Positions 37,341 to 44,982 of a stretch of DNA of 64,000 bases are shown here, piece after piece. Made by a program: the position numbers and the translations under genes. Numbering within the stretch: position 1 is the stretch's first letter; each line of letters opens with the position of its first letter. This DNA comes from Dokdonia sinensis. Lineage in GTDB: Bacteria; Bacteroidota; Bacteroidia; Flavobacteriales; Flavobacteriaceae. The notes below the pieces were generated by a model. That model was given only the letters and a program-made list of their open reading frames with translations. It was not told the origin of the DNA and searched no databases. The DNA is taken from contig NZ_REFV01000002.1 in NCBI RefSeq assembly GCF_003688895.1, forward strand, positions 248,001-312,000, read 5' to 3'.

Positions 37341-37382
37341 AAAGACCCCAAACTTCTCCTGAGAATAAAGTGATTTTCTAAG

Positions 37383-37991
37383 TTATTTCAAGAGTTTAAT
37401 TAAATCTCTAGCTGTGTTTTGTCCTTTGTCCTTATTATACCAGACTTGTAAATCTTCTTTAAACTCAGGCGTAAGACTTCCGTGAGTTCTTTTATAATCA
37501 TCTACCAGCTGCGTTGCTTGTGATGGTCTAGGGCCCCAATTTCCTATGACCTCCCTAGTCGTAGTATCAATAGCAATTAATTTAGGAATGGAGCGACCGC
37601 CGTTGTAAAGGAATTCATCCATAAGCTCCAGATGCTCATCCCTTAAAATCACTTTAAAATCGATACTTTTATTAAGGTCTGCAAACTTTTGCATCATAGG
37701 CATTGTTTGAGCAGCATCGCCACACCAGCTTTCGGTTAAAACGAGCCAAGTAACTTTTCTATCATAGTTTTCTACCTGCTGCCTCATCTCTGGAGAAATC
37801 TTGAGCGTCTTGTCTAGCCGTTTCATACGTTTATGGTTAAGCAGGGTGTAGTTTGCAAGCGCATCGGTAATTTCCTGGCCCGTATTAGTGCCTTCTAAAG
37901 CGTGCTTTTCGGTAAGTGCTCTGTAGTCCTGGTATGAGATAGCATCAGATAGTGCTTCTTCTATTAATTGTGTTTTTGTCATAACTTCCAT
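37383..37991 (-). CDS. thioredoxin-family protein
   Basis: 202 residues, no signal peptide. A thioredoxin-like domain occupies about 60-170, starting around VTWLVLTESWCGDAAQTMPMM. The active-site pair is reduced to a single Cys (WCGDA), so it is not a normal disulfide oxidoreductase. NGGRSIPKLIAID contains the cis-Pro. It is divergent from the 3-methyladenine glycosylase gene with eight bases between the annotated ends. The function is unknown. Confidence 0.75.
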   Translation of the reverse strand: MEVMTKTQLIEEALSDAISYQDYRALTEKHALEGTNTGQEITDALANYTLLNHKRMKRLDKTLKISPEMRQQVENYDRKVTWLVLTESWCGDAAQTMPMMQKFADLNKSIDFKVILRDEHLELMDEFLYNGGRSIPKLIAIDTTTREVIGNWGPRPSQATQLVDDYKRTHGSLTPEFKEDLQVWYNKDKGQNTARDLIKLLK

Positions 37992-38052
37992 AACTCGTAT
38001 GTCGCTGAGTTTTGTGCAAACTTACTATCTTTCCTTAAACAAACTTTGGATT

Positions 38053-38622
38053 ATGTCAAAACACAAATGCGGCTGGTGTGTAGGAGATACCCTCTATGAA
38101 AGGTACCACGATAATGAGTGGGGGACACCATTACGTGATGACGGGTTACTATTTGAATTTCTGGTACTTGAGACTTTTCAAGCGGGTTTGAGCTGGATCA
38201 CAATCCTAAGGAAGCGAGAAAATTTTCGAGTGGCATTTGACCATTTTGATTATAAATGCATTGCGCAATACGATGAGAATAAAATTCAGGAGTTACTCCA
38301 AGATGCCGGAATCATCCGGAATAAATTAAAAGTGCGTAGTACAGTAATAAATGCCCAGTTATTTATGGATATTCAGCGGGAATTTGGCTCTTTTTCTAAG
38401 TTTCTTTGGGCCTATGTAGATAACACACCAATTCAGAATTCGTGGTCGCACTATAAGAATTGTCCTGCAAATACGCCTTTAAGTGATAAAATATCAAAAG
38501 ATTTAAAAAAGCGGGGTTTTAAGTTTGTGGGTAGTACCGTCATCTATGCTTTTATGCAAGCCATTGGGATGGTAAATGATCACGAGGTGGGGTGTTTTAG
38601 ATACGAGCAGGTTAAAAGCTAA
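38053..38622 (+). CDS. tag: DNA-3-methyladenine glycosylase I (Tag)
   Basis: About 189 residues. The start KHKCGWCVGDTLYERYHDNEWG is the Tag signature, containing the zinc-binding Cys and His and the YHDxEWG motif. LFEFLVLETFQAGLSWITIL and KFVGSTVIYAFMQAIGMVNDH are also conserved. The enzyme excises 3-methyladenine from alkylated DNA. The longer reading frame from 37999 would add an unrelated tail, so I start at the ATG 38053. Confidence 0.93.
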   Translation: MSKHKCGWCVGDTLYERYHDNEWGTPLRDDGLLFEFLVLETFQAGLSWITILRKRENFRVAFDHFDYKCIAQYDENKIQELLQDAGIIRNKLKVRSTVINAQLFMDIQREFGSFSKFLWAYVDNTPIQNSWSHYKNCPANTPLSDKISKDLKKRGFKFVGSTVIYAFMQAIGMVNDHEVGCFRYEQVKS

Positions 38623-38710
38623 TTTTCGATGCTACCTGAGAAATGACTTTACATTTTTTTCGGCAGACCTATAAGGTAGTCTTTAACAACCCCTTGTAGG
38701 TCGAATCTAG

Positions 38711-39379
38711 CTACATTGAAGGGTATTCTAAATATTTTAAAAATTCTTCTCTAGGAATTTCGGCAGCGCCTAGGCTGGAGAGATGGTCCGTGTACATCTG
38801 GCAATCTATGAGATGGTAATTTTGTTTTGTAAGCTTTCGCGAAAGCGTAATAAACCCCACTTTACTTGCATTGCTCACAGTAGTAAACATACTTTCCCCA
38901 CAGAAAACTCCTTTGTCTTTTAAGTCTACACCATATAATCCTCCTACTAATTCATCTTCATACCAGACTTCTACAGAAATGGCGTGTCCTAACTCGTGCA
39001 GATTGAGATAGGCCTTAACTATCGAATTTGTAATCCAAGTACCGTTCTGACCATCTCGTTTTATACGTTTACAGGCAAGAATGACTTCAAGAAAATTCTG
39101 GTTATAAGTTACCTTAAAGGTGTTGTCTTTCAAGATCTTGCGCATAGATTTTGAAACATAGACATCCTGAGGTTTTACGACCATCCTAGGGTCTGGTGTC
39201 CACCACAGTATGGGTTGCCCTTCATTGTACCACGGGAAGATGCCAGAGTTATACGCAAGTAGTAGCCAGTCCTTATCAAGACTGCCACCTACCATAAGTA
39301 ACCCTTCCTCATCTGCTAGATGATGGTCTGGGAACCAAGGGCCATTATCCCACGGATGATTTTCTGGAAGTTCTAACAC
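38711..39379 (-). CDS. aat: leucyl/phenylalanyl-tRNA-protein transferase
   Basis: 222 residues, standard for Aat. It contains the conserved start of the catalytic domain (DEEGLLMVGGSL, YNSGIFPWYNEGQPILWWTPDPR) and EVWYEDELVGGLYGVDLKDKGVFCGESMFT. The enzyme adds Leu or Phe to proteins with N-terminal Arg or Lys, marking them for ClpAP/ClpS degradation (N-end rule). A palindrome copy (38833-38846) lies in the coding region and encodes LSRK, a different frame from the truB copy. Confidence 0.94.
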   Translation of the reverse strand: MLELPENHPWDNGPWFPDHHLADEEGLLMVGGSLDKDWLLLAYNSGIFPWYNEGQPILWWTPDPRMVVKPQDVYVSKSMRKILKDNTFKVTYNQNFLEVILACKRIKRDGQNGTWITNSIVKAYLNLHELGHAISVEVWYEDELVGGLYGVDLKDKGVFCGESMFTTVSNASKVGFITLSRKLTKQNYHLIDCQMYTDHLSSLGAAEIPREEFLKYLEYPSM

Positions 39380-39417
39380 TCCTCAAAGGTAAATAGCATT
39401 ACAATTGCCAGCAAGCA

Positions 39418-39774
39418 TCAACCGTTGAACTTGGAAATCCTGTTGAGTTCTAATTTTTTAAGGATGATAAAAAGGAAGCCTATAGCGGTTAAGAATATAG
39501 AAAGTCCTACAAGTGCAAGGTCGTAAGGTAAAAAGAAAAAGGAAGCGAGAATTAATGGTGTGAGCGAGAGGAGTGCTGTTCTCGCAATCTTAAATGGAGT
39601 GCGAGAGTACTTTGCTCTTAATTTTTGGACTTCAAAGTGATTAGAAACTCCACAGCGTTGACATTTTATAAAAATCGGTGTGTTTACACTACTTGAAAGA
39701 CGCTCTTTAGTTTTAAAGGAGGTCTCTAAGTAGAGATAGTTTTTACAACTTTTACAAATACCAAATATTCTCAT
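39418..39774 (-). CDS. small membrane protein with an N-terminal zinc-ribbon-like motif
   Basis: About 118 residues. The start MRIFGICKSCKN gives one CxxC, and FIKCQRCGVSN gives a second, together a zinc-ribbon-like pair. Two membrane helices follow (LLSLTPLILASFFFLP and LVGLSIFLTAIGFLFII). The ATG at 39774 is preferred to 39837, since the longer version overlaps the terminator of the upstream gene. The role is unknown. Confidence 0.65.
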   Translation of the reverse strand: MRIFGICKSCKNYLYLETSFKTKERLSSSVNTPIFIKCQRCGVSNHFEVQKLRAKYSRTPFKIARTALLSLTPLILASFFFLPYDLALVGLSIFLTAIGFLFIILKKLELNRISKFNG

Positions 39775-39805
39775 AAACGCCAAAAAAGTATGGACGCACC
39801 GAAAA

Positions 39806-39841
39806 TAAAAAACCTTGAACAAATAATATCTGTTCAAGGTT
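39806..39841 (-). terminator. intrinsic terminator of the DUF3127 gene
   Basis: Stem AACCTTGAAC / GTTCAAGGTT with an 11-base loop, followed on the minus strand by a T-rich run. It lies 30 bp past the DUF3127 stop. Confidence 0.75.
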
Positions 39842-39870
39842 AAATAAATTAATTAGTTCACTTTATCGTT

Positions 39871-40254
39871 TTAAAACGGTAAATCGTCGTGATCTTCTGT
39901 ATTTAAGTTGCTCGCAGGTTCAAAGGAATCTGCGGGAGGCATAGGCGGAAGGTCTGGAGAACCTCCAGCATTTGCCGCTTGTACATTTTCTATTCTCCAT
40001 CCTTGGATCGAGTTAAAGTATTTTGTCTCTCCCTGAGGATTTACCCATTCTCTCCCTCTAAGGTTGATGCTTATTTTTACGTTTTGACCTACTTGATAAT
40101 TATTTAAAAGGTCTGTTTTATCCTGAACAAACTCCACCATAATGTGCTGAGGATATTGCTCTTCTGTTGTCACGACTATCTCTCTCTTTCTAAAACCGTT
40201 GCTCCCAAAAGTTTGAGTCTCGCCTATCATTTTTACTTTTCCTTGTACTTCCAT
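39871..40254 (-). CDS. DUF3127 domain protein (OB-fold-like)
   Basis: 127 residues. The fold segment is KVKMIGETQTFGSNGFRKREIVVTTEEQ, then GQNVKISINLRGREWVNPQGETKYFNSIQGWRIENVQ. A Pro-rich, acidic C-terminal tail ends DLPF, like the tails of single-stranded DNA-binding proteins. DUF3127 occurs in Bacteroidetes and phages and is likely an OB-fold nucleic-acid binding protein. The DLPF ending could recruit DNA-repair partners, as in SSB (DDDIPF). That parallel is inference. Confidence 0.75.
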   Translation of the reverse strand: MEVQGKVKMIGETQTFGSNGFRKREIVVTTEEQYPQHIMVEFVQDKTDLLNNYQVGQNVKISINLRGREWVNPQGETKYFNSIQGWRIENVQAANAGGSPDLPPMPPADSFEPASNLNTEDHDDLPF

Positions 40255-40290
40255 CGTATCGTAATTTAAAGGTGTAAATCTAAGGAATAT

Positions 40291-41193
40291 CTATCGTTTT
40301 GCGAGTAGAACTTTCCACGCGTTATCCACATTTTTTTTGGCCAGATACTGTTGCGCAAGTTTGTGTCGATTTCCTGTTGCATCTTGAATTAGCATTTGCC
40401 TTAAGGCTTCGTGATCGTTTATAAATGCTCTAATGCTTTCCTGACTAGGTAAGGCTTCTACATTCCCTAACATCCCGAGGTCGTTTCCTGTGAGTACGGA
40501 ACTTAATCTTATGTGTTCTGGGATTTGATCTACGCCGATACCTGTTTGTGCTATGGGTTTAGGTACTTCAAATAATCCCTCTTTTGCACGACTATACCAG
40601 TTTCCTCCCATACGAGCTACCTGGTCTATTTTGAGTGGGTCTATTTGCCCGTTGTCATCAATTATAGATTTATCTATGTGTATTTTGAGTATTTCACAGA
40701 TTACAAGATTTCCTGCGCCACCCTGATCTCCTAGCGCTTTTACCTCAATGACTTTACATTCAAATTGTACTGGAGACTCTCCCACGCGTGGTGGTTTTAC
40801 TGTTTCTGAAGCCACTTCGGTGAGGCCGGATTTTATAAATTCGTTTATACCCTTCTCATAAGCTGTACTTGCAAGAGACATTTGTTGCACCATTGCGTAG
40901 TTTACGATATTAACTGTACATTCTGGAACCTCAAGAACGTTATCTAGCGTGTCTTTTGTAGCGTTGTCCCGACCACTTCGTGACGGAGAGTAAACAAGGA
41001 TAGGAGGATTTGCCCCAAAAACATTAAAAAAGCTAAAGGGAGCAAGATTCACCTCGCCTTTTGCATTTATGGTACTTGCAAAAGCAATAGGTCTTGGTCC
41101 TACAGCTCCAGTGAGATGTCCGAATAATTGAGGGATGGGGAGTTCTTTTGGGTTTATGGTAAACACTATTTTGAAATTTAAAATGTTAGACAA
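40291..41193 (-). CDS. flavin reductase-like domain protein
   Basis: 300 residues, of which about 25-220 are the flavin reductase/FMN-binding split barrel (GPRPIAFASTINAKGEVNLAPFSFFNVF, VYSPSRSGRDNATKDTL). A C-terminal extension of about 80 residues is not part of that domain. Related proteins bind FMN and reduce flavins or take part in oxygenase systems. The start may be the GTG nine codons downstream (around 41166); the first residues are not conserved. Partner enzyme unknown. Confidence 0.75.
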   Translation of the reverse strand: MSNILNFKIVFTINPKELPIPQLFGHLTGAVGPRPIAFASTINAKGEVNLAPFSFFNVFGANPPILVYSPSRSGRDNATKDTLDNVLEVPECTVNIVNYAMVQQMSLASTAYEKGINEFIKSGLTEVASETVKPPRVGESPVQFECKVIEVKALGDQGGAGNLVICEILKIHIDKSIIDDNGQIDPLKIDQVARMGGNWYSRAKEGLFEVPKPIAQTGIGVDQIPEHIRLSSVLTGNDLGMLGNVEALPSQESIRAFINDHEALRQMLIQDATGNRHKLAQQYLAKKNVDNAWKVLLAKR

Positions 41194-41272
41194 AAGTAAG
41201 GAGAATGTTGAGGTGTACGCCTTTCCTTTTGTCCTAAAGTTTAGTAAGATGTTATTCTGATATTGAAGTGTT

Positions 41273-41294
41273 TTACGCTTTTGCGAAAGCGGAA
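41273..41294. repeat. genomic palindrome, variant copy
   Basis: TTACGCTTTTG then CGAAAGCGGAA. It lies between the flavin reductase gene and the divergent kinase gene. Confidence 0.7.
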
Positions 41295-41333
41295 TAAAAA
41301 TAAAACAAAGTCCTATCTTTAAATTTTAAATGA

Positions 41334-42533
41334 TTGTTTATGAATTTTAATACCTCTCCGCAGTTTGCGCGGTGGTTTATCATTATCTCCTCCCTGATCA
41401 TAACCACGCTTATTTTGTGGAATGTATCGCTGTTTTTTGATCAACTCAAGGACGCAGAGCGCTCTCGTATGGAGCTTTACGGAGCTGCCCAGAGAGCATT
41501 TCAAGAGACTATAGATGTCATTCCAGAAAGAGAAAATACCGATGCAAGAATATTAGAACGGGCGCTCTCAGGGCTTCACTTTAAAATAGTTACAGATAAC
41601 AAGACCATTCCTATAATAAAATACAATCTTGAGTCAGAGACTTATGCACCAACTAACATCAAAAATGGGGATAAGCTTTCTCAAGAACAGCTCGCTGCCA
41701 TGGCAAAAGAGTTTGAACTCATAAACGAGCCTATACCTATTGCTCCTGGGGGTAAAGTAGATGATATTTTGTACTACACGAACTCTCCAGTAATAAGCCA
41801 GCTTAAATATTTTCCTGTGGCTTTGATGGTTATTGTTATTCTATTTGTAGCGGTTATCTACTTTTATTATTTGACATCAAAGTCATCTGCTCAGAACTTG
41901 CTTTGGGCAGGAATGGCAAAGGAAACTGCTCATCAGATCGGGACACCACTTTCATCACTTGTAGGCTGGACGGAAATCCTAAAAACAGAAAATGTTGATC
42001 CAAGTTATATAGAAGAAATGACTAAGGACATAGACCGTCTAGAAATGATAACGGAACGTTTTAGTAAAATAGGATCAGTACCAGATCTTGAAGAGCGGGA
42101 CCTTATCGTAGAGACAAGAAAAGCCTATGATTATCTAAGCAAGCGTAGTTCTAAGCTTGTAGAATTTCATATTGACATACCTCAAGGTACTTTACCTGTA
42201 ATGCTTAATGAGCAATTATTTGGCTGGACGGTAGAGAATCTGGTAAAAAATGCCATAGACGCCATGAAGGGAAGAGGTGTACTTTCTGTAATCATAAAAA
42301 GAGATACCCGATACGCTAAGGTCGAAATATCAGATACTGGAAAAGGAATCCCCAAAAGTAAGTTTAGAACCGTTTTTGAGCCTGGCTTTACTACAAAGAG
42401 AAGAGGATGGGGATTAGGACTCTCACTAGCCAAAAGAATTATAGAAGAATATCACAACGGTAAAATCATAGTCCTTAAAAGTGAGCCTGACCAAGGGACC
42501 ACGATGCAAATTTCCTTAAAATTAAAGGAGTGA
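41334..42533 (+). CDS. membrane sensor histidine kinase
   Basis: 399 residues. Membrane helices at about 13-32 and 155-178 enclose a periplasmic region. The HisKA helix is MAKETAHQIGTPLSSLVGW, with the phospho-accepting His followed by Q-I-G-T in place of the common E-I-R-T. HATPase boxes are LVKNAIDAMKG, DTGKGIPKS and GWGLGLSLAKRI. The stop TGA overlaps the GTG start of the Nudix gene (GTGA), so the two are coupled. No response regulator is adjacent. Confidence 0.9.
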   Translation: MFMNFNTSPQFARWFIIISSLIITTLILWNVSLFFDQLKDAERSRMELYGAAQRAFQETIDVIPERENTDARILERALSGLHFKIVTDNKTIPIIKYNLESETYAPTNIKNGDKLSQEQLAAMAKEFELINEPIPIAPGGKVDDILYYTNSPVISQLKYFPVALMVIVILFVAVIYFYYLTSKSSAQNLLWAGMAKETAHQIGTPLSSLVGWTEILKTENVDPSYIEEMTKDIDRLEMITERFSKIGSVPDLEERDLIVETRKAYDYLSKRSSKLVEFHIDIPQGTLPVMLNEQLFGWTVENLVKNAIDAMKGRGVLSVIIKRDTRYAKVEISDTGKGIPKSKFRTVFEPGFTTKRRGWGLGLSLAKRIIEEYHNGKIIVLKSEPDQGTTMQISLKLKE

Positions 42534-43108
42534 CTAGAGTCAAAAACATACAGGAAGAGATACACTACGAGGGATTTGCGTCCATCCGAGAGGTGACCTT
42601 TGATTATCAAGATACTCAGGGAGATTGGCACCATATAAAGCGGGAAGTGTACGATCGCGGTAATGGAGCAAGTGCGTTGCTTTATAATCGTGAGCGCAAC
42701 ACGGTATTGCTTACAGAACAATTCAGAATGCCCTCTTTTCTTAACGGAAATCCCTCTGGAATGCTCATAGAGGCCTGTGCTGGAAAACAGGACGAGACCG
42801 ACCCTAAAAAAACAATACTTCGTGAGATAGAAGAGGAGTTAGGTTACAAACTGCCCGCTGTGGAGAAGGTAATGGAGGTTTATATGACCCCTGGAGGAAG
42901 CACGGAGATCATCCATTTATATCTGGGTGAATATTCAGATGAGTGCAAGGTAAATGATGGAGGTGGGTTAGATTGTGAGCAAGAAGATATAAGGGTTGTT
43001 GAGTATGCTTTTGCAAAAGCGTTATCACTCATAAAAACTGGAGAAATTAAAGACGCCAAAACAGTCATTCTATTACAGCATCTGCAACTCTCAGGTATTA
43101 TGGATTAG
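42530..43108 (+). CDS. Nudix hydrolase (NudK/ADP-ribose pyrophosphatase-like)
   Basis: 192 residues. The Nudix box is spread over CAGKQDETDPKKTILREIEEELGYKL (GxnREIxEELGY), with the upstream MLIEACAGK stretch that in NudK-type enzymes reads ELPAG. It hydrolyses nucleoside diphosphates linked to a sugar or other group. The start is the GTG at 42530, overlapping the kinase stop. A degenerate palindrome copy at about 43013-43032 encodes YAFAKAL. Confidence 0.88.
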   Translation: MTRVKNIQEEIHYEGFASIREVTFDYQDTQGDWHHIKREVYDRGNGASALLYNRERNTVLLTEQFRMPSFLNGNPSGMLIEACAGKQDETDPKKTILREIEEELGYKLPAVEKVMEVYMTPGGSTEIIHLYLGEYSDECKVNDGGGLDCEQEDIRVVEYAFAKALSLIKTGEIKDAKTVILLQHLQLSGIMD

Positions 43109-43141
43109 GCAATTTTTTAAAGGGAATGCCGTTTTTCTTTT

Positions 43142-43483
43142 ATGTCAAAATCGCTAACCACGTTTTACCGTGCCTCTATTAAAAACAACTGTCCAGAATG
43201 TTTTAGTACATCGGGTATGGAGTTATTATTTCAGCAAGAGTGGGACGATACTAAACTTTATAAAAAAGCAACAAATACAGTTCGAGAAGTTTTAAAATGT
43301 CATCATTGCGAGGCGCAGATTTATCCTGTAAATTGGACAGAGGATATTGAACGTGTGTATGCTTACCACCTCAAACTCGCCGAAAAAGATCGTTATTTTA
43401 AACTAAAACCACTTGCGCTTGGGTTGATTGGGTTAGGATTGCTTACGGTTGCGTGTGGGGTTTATATCATCTTGCAGTTATAG
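43142..43483 (+). CDS. small membrane protein with zinc-ribbon motifs
   Basis: 113 residues. Two Cys pairs, NNCPECF and KCHHCEA, suggest a zinc ribbon. A single membrane helix lies at the C-terminus (LALGLIGLGLLTVACGVYIIL). It follows the Nudix gene by 33 bp and ends in the 3' end of the convergent HIT gene (six bases overlap). I do not recognise the family. Confidence 0.6.
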   Translation: MSKSLTTFYRASIKNNCPECFSTSGMELLFQQEWDDTKLYKKATNTVREVLKCHHCEAQIYPVNWTEDIERVYAYHLKLAEKDRYFKLKPLALGLIGLGLLTVACGVYIILQL

Positions 43484-43867
43484 ATATTGTTTGATTTCCT
43501 CTGTCAAGCCCTCAAACTCCTCCTTTTCCATTTTTACCTTCTCCACAAATCGCATATCCTCCATAGATTGTAATGGCAATAAATGCACGTGTACGTGAGG
43601 TACTTCCAGCCCTATGACAGACATCCCAATACGCTTGCAAGAAACCGCTTTTTCCAGCGCAACGGCTATTTTTTTTGCGTATGCCATTAATGCGAGATAA
43701 TCTTCGTCTGAAAGGTCAAAGATTTTGTTAACCTCCTTTTTAGGAATACAAAGGGTATGACCTTTTGTATTAGGATTTATATCAAGAATCGCAATATGAT
43801 GGTCATCCTCGTGAACAATGTGGCCAGGGATTTCTCTGTTGATGATTTTTGTGAAGATGCTGGGCAT
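43478..43867 (-). CDS. HIT family nucleotide hydrolase
   Basis: 129 residues. The catalytic triad motif is HVHVHLLPL, with upstream IFTKIINREIPGHIVHEDDHHIAILDINP and HTLCIPKKEVN typical of HINT-type proteins. The enzyme cleaves AMP from lysine or adenosine phosphoramidates. In Bacteroidetes it is commonly just downstream of greA; here a four-helix-bundle element is inserted between the two. Its start codon lies three bases from the inverted repeat arm of that element. Confidence 0.92.
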   Translation of the reverse strand: MPSIFTKIINREIPGHIVHEDDHHIAILDINPNTKGHTLCIPKKEVNKIFDLSDEDYLALMAYAKKIAVALEKAVSCKRIGMSVIGLEVPHVHVHLLPLQSMEDMRFVEKVKMEKEEFEGLTEEIKQYL

Positions 43868-43870
43868 AAG

Positions 43871-44318
43871 GAACTTGAATTTGAGTTTGAACTTGAAATC
43901 GAATTTTTTTAACTAAGATTTTTTATGCGCGTGACTACTATTCTAATTAACTGATCGTTTTCATCCTTTAGCGGATTTAATACCTCATTAGCAAATAGAC
44001 GAGCCTTAGATTGTATATTAAGATTGCGCAAGGATTCCCGCAATTCTTTTAGACAAATTCTAAGTTTATTAATTTTATCCTTGTCTGTTCCGTCTCCTAA
44101 AGCTTCCCCATAGTTTAAGGCAGAGACGCAAGAAGAACGAATAAGTTGTTTGGCTAGATAATCACCAGTGTATGATAAGGGTTGTTTGTCATGTAGAATA
44201 ATGATAGCGGCCGCATAATCTTCTAATCGTTCAGTCAAATTATATTTAGGTTCGTTCATTTAATATTATCAAATTCAAATTCAAATTCAAATTCAAATTC
44301 AAACTCAAATTCAAGTTC
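43871..44318. mobile_element. candidate IVS-like element 1: inverted repeats enclosing a four-helix-bundle gene
   Basis: The outer inverted repeats are a perfect 21-bp pair at 43871-43891 and 44298-44318. The left arm is six hexamers of the GARNTT type; the right arm belongs to a longer inverted hexamer array. Between them is one four-helix-bundle gene. Co-directional greA and HIT flank it. 23S rRNA intervening sequences have the same plan: a base-paired stem closing on a four-helix-bundle ORF. The identification as a mobile unit is inferred. Confidence 0.6.
43909..44259 (-). CDS. four-helix-bundle protein (23S rRNA IVP / bAvd-like)
   Basis: 116 residues, all helix. Four helices match the family: YNLTERLEDYAAAIIILHD, then the conserved GDYLAKQLIRSSCVSALNYGEA, KINKLRICLKELRESLRNL and ENDQLIRIVVTRIKNL. 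The IRSSxSxxxNYxEA motif is the family hallmark. Members are encoded in 23S rRNA intervening sequences, in retroelement loci as Avd, or free in genomes. The biochemical role of free copies is unknown. It is flanked by inverted repeats (element 1). Confidence 0.88.
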   Translation of the reverse strand: MNEPKYNLTERLEDYAAAIIILHDKQPLSYTGDYLAKQLIRSSCVSALNYGEALGDGTDKDKINKLRICLKELRESLRNLNIQSKARLFANEVLNPLKDENDQLIRIVVTRIKNLS

Positions 44319-44336
44319 GAGTTCAAATTCAAACTT
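44271..44336. repeat. hexamer array, 11 units
   Basis: Five exact AAATTC units (44271-44300), then six variants (AAACTC, AAATTC, AAGTTC, GAGTTC, AAATTC, AAACTT) up to the greA stop. A 21-bp stretch is complementary to the left arm of element 1. Confidence 0.9.
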
Positions 44337-44811
44337 AGTCTCTGGTAATTTCAACAACATCAAACTTCATTATACCATTTGGTACTTGTATTTCTGCAAT
44401 GTCTCCTACTTTTTTACCTAGAAGGCCTTTCCCAATAGGAGAATCTACAGAAATTTTTCCTGTCTTAAAGTCTGCCTCGTTTTGTGCGACCAGTTTATAC
44501 TTCATCGTCGCACCGTTTGTTTGATTCTTTATGGTTACGGTAGAGTGCACCAGCACTTTTGAGGTGTCCAGCTGCGACTCATCAATAATGCGTGCATTAG
44601 AGAGGAGTTCTTCCATTTTTGAAATACGCATTTCTAACATTCCTTGCGCTTCTTTTGCAGCATCATACTCGGCATTTTCACTTAAATCTCCTTTATCTCT
44701 AGCCTCAGCGATATCTTGTGAGGCTTTAGGGCGTTCTACATCCCGTAATTGGTTTAACTCTGCTTTTAACTTTGCAAGTCCTTCTGCGGTGTAATAATTT
44801 ACCTTGCTCAT
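44335..44811 (-). CDS. greA: transcription elongation factor GreA
   Basis: 158 residues, the standard length. The N-terminal coiled coil carries YTAEGLAKLKAELNQL and the acidic tip segment (KGDLSENAEYDAAKE, with the conserved D and E). The C-terminal FKBP-like domain ends SPIGKGLLGKKVGDIAEIQVPNG. GreA stimulates RNA cleavage in stalled RNA polymerase. The start at 44811 (MSKVNYYTAEG) is preferred to the longer frame at 44859. Its stop overlaps the hexamer array of element 1. A terminator-like hairpin lies in its leader. Confidence 0.95.
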   Translation of the reverse strand: MSKVNYYTAEGLAKLKAELNQLRDVERPKASQDIAEARDKGDLSENAEYDAAKEAQGMLEMRISKMEELLSNARIIDESQLDTSKVLVHSTVTIKNQTNGATMKYKLVAQNEADFKTGKISVDSPIGKGLLGKKVGDIAEIQVPNGIMKFDVVEITRD

Positions 44812-44859
44812 AATCCGTATTTTAAATCCGCTTAATGCGGTCATTATTTTATACAACAA

Positions 44860-44877
44860 TTCCCACTAGAGTGGGAA
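44860..44877 (-). promoter_or_regulatory. leader hairpin of greA
   Basis: Perfect TTCCCACT / AGTGGGAA stem with almost no loop (two bases, or four when the inner pair opens). It is 49 bp upstream of the greA start. Confidence 0.5.
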
Positions 44878-44878
44878 C

Positions 44879-44905
44879 AAAAAAATCCCTTTTACTATCG
44901 GGATT
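44879..44905 (-). terminator. terminator-like hairpin in the greA leader
   Basis: AATCCC / GGGATT stem with a 10-base loop, followed on the minus strand by seven T. A candidate promoter -7 element (TATATTTG) is at 44913-44920, so an RNA would start almost at the hairpin. It may be an attenuator or give a short leader RNA. Confidence 0.45.
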
Positions 44906-44912
44906 ACTATCT

Positions 44913-44920
44913 CAAATATA
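44913..44920 (-). promoter_or_regulatory. candidate -7 promoter element of greA
   Basis: TATATTTG on the minus strand matches TANNTTTG. No good TTTG is found 19 bases upstream, so support is partial. Confidence 0.35.
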
Positions 44921-44982
44921 CAAAATATTTCGTAGGCTAATTCGTTTTGTGGTAAATTGCATTTCCTTAAAACACGATAGCT

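Noticed and set aside
44271-44336. CRISPR-like array
   Set aside because: Units are six bases long with no spacers, and no cas genes are near. It is a simple-sequence repeat.
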